Shown one piece after another: positions 59,800 to 64,000 of a stretch of DNA of 64,000 nucleotides (positions within the stretch are counted from its first letter, which is position 1; the number at the start of each line of letters is the position of its first letter). The stretch is from Streptomyces sp. SN-593 (lineage in GTDB: Bacteria > Actinomycetota > Actinomycetes > Streptomycetales > Streptomycetaceae). The stretch spans positions 1,743,501 to 1,807,500 of the forward strand of contig NZ_AP018365.1 of NCBI RefSeq assembly GCF_016756395.1, given 5' to 3'. A program made the position numbers and the translations under genes. The notes beneath the pieces were generated by a model. It searched no databases. It had not been told where the DNA came from and was given only the letters and a program-made list of their open reading frames with translations.

Positions 59800-61181
59800 C
59801 GTGCCGTGGTGCCTTCCGTGGTGAGGTTCAGCAGCGTGTCGAGGTCGTCGGGGCGCAGGTGCGGGTTGAGCAGGGTGGCCTTGAGCCAGAGCCGGCCGCC
59901 GGCGCGGGCCCGGCCCAGCACGGCGCGGCCCTCGTGGAGCAGGCGGCGGCGCAGTTCGGCGGTCTCCTCGTCGGTGGCGGCGGTCGGGCGGAACAGCACG
60001 GTGCTGATCGCGGGGGGCGCGTGGAGGGTGAGCGCGGGGTGGCGCTCGATCCGGTCGGCGAGGTCGGCCGCGAGGTCGCAGACGCGGTCGACGAGGTCGG
60101 CGACGCCCTCGCGGCCCAGGGCGCGCAGGGTGACGGCGAGTTTGAGGACGTCGGGGCGGCGGGTGGTGCGCAGCGAGCGGCCGAGCAGGTCGGGCAGGCC
60201 GGCCTCGGTGTCGTCGGTGGCGTTGAGGTAGTCGGCCTGGTGGGCCAGCGGGCGCAGCGCGGTGCCGTCGGGCACGGCGAGCAGGCCGGCGGCGACGGGC
60301 TGCCAGCCGAGCTTGTGCAGGTCGAGGGTGACCGACACCGCGGACTGCAGGCCGTCGAGTTTGGCGGCCTCGCGGCTGCTGAACAGCAGGGGTCCGCCGT
60401 AGGCGGCGTCGACGTGGAGTTCGGCGCCGTGCCGCCCGGTGGCGTGGGCGATCGCGGGCAGCGGGTCGATGGCGCCGCTGTCGGTGGTGCCGGCGGTGGC
60501 GACCACCAGGGGGCGGCCGGGCAGTTGGTCCAGGGCGGTGGCCACGGCGGCCGGGTCGAGGACGCCTGCGGGGGTGTCCAGCACGATGGGCTGCGGCAGG
60601 CCGAGCAGCCAGGCGGCGCGCTGGACGCTGTGGTGGGCGTTCGCGCCGCACACGACCTGGACCCGGGGGCCGCCGGCGGCGCGTTCGCGGGCGAGCAGCA
60701 GGGCGAGTTGGTTGGACTCGGTGCCGCCGGTGGTCACCAGGGCGTCGGGGGCGGGCAGGTCGGGGTAGACGAGGGTGGCCAGGGCGGCGGTGACCCGCGC
60801 TTCCAGGGCGCTGGCGGCGGGGGCCTGGTCCCAGGAGTCCATCGACGGGTTGAGCGCGGAGGCGGCCAGGTCGGCGGCCGCGGCGACGGCCAGCGGCGGG
60901 CAGTGCAGGTGGGCGGCGCACAGCGCGTCGGCCGGGTCGGCGGCGCCGGCGGCCATCAGGTGCACCAGGGTGGCGAGGGCTTCGTGCTCGCCGGTGCCGG
61001 CCAGCGGCAGGACGTCCGGGGCGGCCTGGTCGACGAGCCGGGCCACGCCCTCCGGGCCCCCGCGCGGCACCGGTCCGCCGCGGTCGCGCGCGCCCTCCGC
61101 CAGCGCGCCGCACACGGTGTCCACCAGGGGCCGCAGCGCCTCGGCGGTTCCGCGTCCACCGGCAAGTCCGGGCATCGGCAT
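59796..61181 (-). CDS. PLP-dependent decarboxylase (DesA-like)
   Basis: A 461-residue group II PLP decarboxylase. NPSMDSWDQAP, TTGGTESNQLALLLARE, TAGTTDSGAIDPLP and HVDAAYGGPLL are in the family order, and the PLP-binding Lys is in LDLHKLGWQPV. It resembles desferrioxamine DesA (lysine decarboxylase) and 2,4-diaminobutyrate decarboxylases. Coupled to an N-hydroxylase, it is likely to provide a diamine for a hydroxamate siderophore. ATG at 61181 with GAGGAA upstream. Not related to the BtrK-like decarboxylase of the 36.9 kb region. Confidence 0.85.
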   Translation of the reverse strand: MPMPGLAGGRGTAEALRPLVDTVCGALAEGARDRGGPVPRGGPEGVARLVDQAAPDVLPLAGTGEHEALATLVHLMAAGAADPADALCAAHLHCPPLAVAAAADLAASALNPSMDSWDQAPAASALEARVTAALATLVYPDLPAPDALVTTGGTESNQLALLLARERAAGGPRVQVVCGANAHHSVQRAAWLLGLPQPIVLDTPAGVLDPAAVATALDQLPGRPLVVATAGTTDSGAIDPLPAIAHATGRHGAELHVDAAYGGPLLFSSREAAKLDGLQSAVSVTLDLHKLGWQPVAAGLLAVPDGTALRPLAHQADYLNATDDTEAGLPDLLGRSLRTTRRPDVLKLAVTLRALGREGVADLVDRVCDLAADLADRIERHPALTLHAPPAISTVLFRPTAATDEETAELRRRLLHEGRAVLGRARAGGRLWLKATLLNPHLRPDDLDTLLNLTTEGTTAR

Positions 61182-61537
61182 GGTCGTTCCTCACTCAGCG
61201 GGAATGCGACGCGGTGCGGGCCGGCGCCCGCCGGCACGCACGACTGGGGCACCGTGTCCAACGACCCTTGACCCGAATGGGTACGTCCCCCGACCGCCGA
61301 CGGCCTGCTGGCAGGCTACCTGGCCGCGTGCGGCCGCGCGGGCGTTCCCGGCCACGTCACGCGCCGTCGCCCCGCGCGCCGGCCGCGCGTCCTTGACGCC
61401 CGCCACCCCGGTACCCGGCCGGGCGCCGGCCCACCGCGGCGCGCCCCACCCCGACGGGCGGCCCCGGCCGGGGTGTCGGCAAGGGCCGCGCTGCCGGGCG
61501 GTGGGGTCGCCGTGCGGGCGGCGCGGGGCGCTCCGGG
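61182..61537. other. Spacer between pepN and the decarboxylase gene
   Basis: 356 bases without a supportable gene. It holds the promoter region of the decarboxylase/hydroxylase pair and the 3' end of pepN. I looked for an iron box (AT-rich palindrome as bound by DmdR1) and did not find a convincing one in this GC-rich stretch. Confidence 0.5.
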
Positions 61538-64000
61538 TCAGCCGCCGAAGACCTGGCGGACGCGCAGCGCCCGTGCGAGGTCGTCCAGTTGGTCGGCGAA
61601 GGAGCGGCGCAGCGCCGGGGTGAGCGCGGGGTCCTCCAGCGCAGCCCGGCCCAACGCCAGTGCCTGCGGGGTGACTTCGGCGACCGGGAAACCGCGCCGG
61701 GCGACCGCGTCGGAGACGGCCGGCCCGCGCCGGGCCGCGACCGTGATCGCGTCCGGGTAGTAGCGCGGCAGGTAGTCCGCGAGCAGGTCCCGCTGTTCGG
61801 GCTGCCAGAAGCCCTCCGCAGCCGCGCCGAGCAGGTGGTTGGACCGCGACTCGTGGAAGATCGCCTGCCAGGCGGCGGCCTTGGCGTCGGCGTCCGGCAG
61901 CGCCGCCCGGCAGCGTGCGGCGGCCTCGTGTCCGGCGGCGCCGGGATCGCGGGCCAGCTCCGCGTCGATGTCGGCGGGGCCGGCCGCGCCCAGCACGGCC
62001 AGCCGCCCGAGCAGCAGCCAGCGCAGTTCCTGGTCGGGGGCGCCGTCACCGCCGGGCGAGGCGTCCTTGTCGTACCAGGCGCGCAGTTCGGCCGCGTCCT
62101 CGTCGCCCAGCGCCGAGACGACCAGGGCGCGGGTGGCGGTGAGCCGGTTGCCGGCGTGGCCCTCGGCGAGCAGCGCGCGGGCGGTCGCGGCGAGGCCGGC
62201 GAGCGCGCCGGGCCGCGCGCGCGGGTCCAGGTAGCGGTCGGCGACGGTCACCCGGGCGAAGGTGAGCACGCCGTGCACGATCGACGGGTCGGACTCGGCC
62301 GGCAGGTGCCGGGCGACCAGGTCCAGGTAGTCGGCCGGCGCCAGCCGGGCGTCGCGCACCAGGTCGCGGGCGGCGTTCCAGGCCACCGAGCGGGCCAGCG
62401 GGTCGGGGATGCTGCCGAGGGCGTCGCGCAGCGCCTCCCACGAGCGGTCGTCGAACCGGACCTTGACGAAGCTGAGGTCGCCGTCGTTGAGCAGCACCAG
62501 GTCGGGGCGGGCGCCGTCGAAGGTGCGGCGCTCGACCGCGGAGGTGGCCGTGATGTCCACGGTGGCGCGCTCGCGCAGCACCAGGCGCGCCGGGTCGTCG
62601 GCCGCCCGGTCGTACAGCCCGACGTCGATGCGGTGCGGGCGCTCGCCGCTGTGGCCGATCTCCAGCCGCCAGCCGCCGGGCGCGGGCGAGGCGGACGGGG
62701 TGAGGGTGTCCACGCCGGTGGTGCGCAGCCACGCCTGCGCCCAGGCGGGCACGTCGCGTTCGGTGGCGGCGGCCAGCGAGTCGATCAGGTCGGCGAGGCG
62801 GGCGTTGCCGAAGCGGTGCCGGGCGAAGTGCGCGTCGAGTCCGGTCAGGAAGTCCTCGCGGCCCATCCACGTGACCAGTTGGCGCAGCGCGGAGCCGCCC
62901 TTGGCGTAGGAGATGCCGTCGATGTTGGTCAGCGCGGAGGCGGTGTCGGGGACGTCCTCGGGCAGCGGCGCGACCGGGTGGGTGGAGGGGCGCTGGTCGC
63001 TGTCGGACCCGCGGTACTTGCGGTTGGCGCCGTAGTCGGTCCAGGCGCCGGCGAACTCGGGGTCCTCGGAGACCACCTGGTAGCCCATGTACTCGGCGAA
63101 CGACTCGTTCAGCCAGATGTCGTCCCACCAGCGCAGGGTGACCAGGTCGCCGAACCACATGTGGGCCATCTCGTGCGCGATGACCACCGCGCGGTTGCGC
63201 AGTTCGGTGGGGGTGGCGTCGGAGCGGTGGACGTACTCGTCGCGGAGCACCACCAGGCCGGGGTTCTCCATCGCGCCGAAGTTGAACTCGGGCACGAACA
63301 CCTGGTCGTAGGAGTCGAACGGGTACGGCTCGGCGAACATCTCGCGGTAGCGGTCGAAGCAGCGGAAGGTGAAGGCGAGCAGGTCGGGTGCGGCCCGGTC
63401 CAGGTGGGGGGCGAGCGAGCGGCGGGCGTGCAGGGCGAAGGGCAGCCCGGCGTGCTCGGCGCGCACCGCGTGGTACGGGCCGGCGGCGACCGCGACGACG
63501 TACGTGGGCAGCGGCGGGGTGGTGGCCATCTGCCAGCGGCCGGGCGCGGTGCGGGTGGCGACGCCGTTGCCGAGCACCGTCCAGTGCTCCGGCGCGGTGA
63601 CGGCCACGTCGAAGCGCGCCTTCAGGTCGGGCTGGTCGAAGGCGGCGAAGACCCGTCGCACGTCGGCGAGGAACATCTGGGTGTACAGGTACGTCTCGCC
63701 GTCGGCGGGGTCGGTGAAGCGGTGCATGCCCTCGCCGGTGCGCGAGTAGCCCATGTCGGCCTCGACCCGCAGCTCGTGCGGGCCCTGCGTGAGCCCGGGC
63801 AGCGGCAGCCGGTCGCCGTCGACCAGCGCGGTGTCGATCGGGACGCCGTCGAGCAGCGCGCGGTGCAGGGCGGCCGGCTCGATCTCGGCGAAGCTGTCGC
63901 AGTCCCGCAGTGCCGTGAAGCGGATGACGGTGGTCGAGCCGAAGTGTTCCTCACCCTGGGTGAGGTCGAGGTCGACCGCGTAGTGCGCCACGGCCAGGTC
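61538..64000 (-). CDS. pepN: Aminopeptidase N (M1 family), N terminus cut by window end
   Basis: Zinc aminopeptidase that removes N-terminal residues from peptides. The exopeptidase motif is GAMEN (in FNFGAMENPGLVV). The zinc site is HEMAHMWFGD with the third ligand Glu in WLNESFAEYMGYQ. A long helical ERAP1-like C-terminal domain follows and carries no catalytic motif. The frame stays open to base 64000 (the codons before the GTG at 63991 read Asp-Leu-Ala), and family members begin about 10-20 residues earlier. The true start therefore lies outside the window. Confidence 0.93.
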   Translation of the reverse strand, partial: DLAVAHYAVDLDLTQGEEHFGSTTVIRFTALRDCDSFAEIEPAALHRALLDGVPIDTALVDGDRLPLPGLTQGPHELRVEADMGYSRTGEGMHRFTDPADGETYLYTQMFLADVRRVFAAFDQPDLKARFDVAVTAPEHWTVLGNGVATRTAPGRWQMATTPPLPTYVVAVAAGPYHAVRAEHAGLPFALHARRSLAPHLDRAAPDLLAFTFRCFDRYREMFAEPYPFDSYDQVFVPEFNFGAMENPGLVVLRDEYVHRSDATPTELRNRAVVIAHEMAHMWFGDLVTLRWWDDIWLNESFAEYMGYQVVSEDPEFAGAWTDYGANRKYRGSDSDQRPSTHPVAPLPEDVPDTASALTNIDGISYAKGGSALRQLVTWMGREDFLTGLDAHFARHRFGNARLADLIDSLAAATERDVPAWAQAWLRTTGVDTLTPSASPAPGGWRLEIGHSGERPHRIDVGLYDRAADDPARLVLRERATVDITATSAVERRTFDGARPDLVLLNDGDLSFVKVRFDDRSWEALRDALGSIPDPLARSVAWNAARDLVRDARLAPADYLDLVARHLPAESDPSIVHGVLTFARVTVADRYLDPRARPGALAGLAATARALLAEGHAGNRLTATRALVVSALGDEDAAELRAWYDKDASPGGDGAPDQELRWLLLGRLAVLGAAGPADIDAELARDPGAAGHEAAARCRAALPDADAKAAAWQAIFHESRSNHLLGAAAEGFWQPEQRDLLADYLPRYYPDAITVAARRGPAVSDAVARRGFPVAEVTPQALALGRAALEDPALTPALRRSFADQLDDLARALRVRQVFGG

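Overview
The window is very GC-rich actinomycete chromosome. Codon use, GTG starts, four-base gene overlaps and gene content all point to Streptomyces or a close streptomycete. From memory, the flanks follow the Streptomyces coelicolor core order: coaE, PAC2 protein, rpsA, polA, thioesterase, ANTAR regulator pdtaR, the branched-chain amino-acid (liv) ABC transporter, pyk and 5'-nucleotidase. I could not run a search to confirm this.

Layout. 1-16.1 kb is core: O6-alkylguanine transferase, TPR protein, coaE, PAC2 protein, rpsA, a methyltransferase coupled to helicase hrpB, a secreted lytic transglycosylase, polA, a molybdopterin oxidoreductase and a thioesterase. 16.2-46.4 kb is an inserted biosynthetic gene cluster. 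46.5-47.4 kb holds a LAGLIDADG-type protein and a tRNA with an odd structure. 47.5-64 kb is core again (pdtaR, livFGMHK, pyk, 5'-nucleotidase), followed by a two-gene hydroxamate-siderophore-like pair and pepN, which is cut by the window end.

The cluster centres on one minus-strand gene run from about 40.8 kb down to 19.3 kb, about 20 genes, most of them overlapping by 1-8 bases. In transcription order it encodes: a 61-residue peptide with Lys at exactly every fourth position; a KAS III; an ATP-grasp ligase, a PLP decarboxylase and an ACP resembling the butirosin BtrJ/BtrK/BtrI trio; two further KAS III-type proteins (one active-looking, one lacking the Cys); a half and a full acyl-CoA dehydrogenase; another possible thiolase-fold protein; a MATE exporter; four consecutive GNAT-type acyltransferases; a holo-ACP synthase fused in frame to its ACP; a type II KS alpha/beta pair; a free-standing adenylation enzyme; a tricorn-like protease; and an FAD oxidoreductase. 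Around it, on the plus strand, are an HTH/NB-ARC regulator, a FabV enoyl reductase (possible self-resistance), a small secreted peptide, an SDR remnant and a large LuxR regulator. A TrmB/LuxR-type regulator lies on the minus strand. Two regulators carry TTA codons, which suggests bldA control.

Working model (inference): a ribosomal Lys-repeat peptide is the first gene of an operon that builds acyl or omega-aminoacyl chains on carrier proteins. GNAT enzymes could transfer these chains to amine groups, possibly the peptide's lysines, a protease could trim the product, and the MATE protein could export it. I do not recognise this combination as a known natural-product family. The peptide could instead be an H1-like DNA-binding protein.
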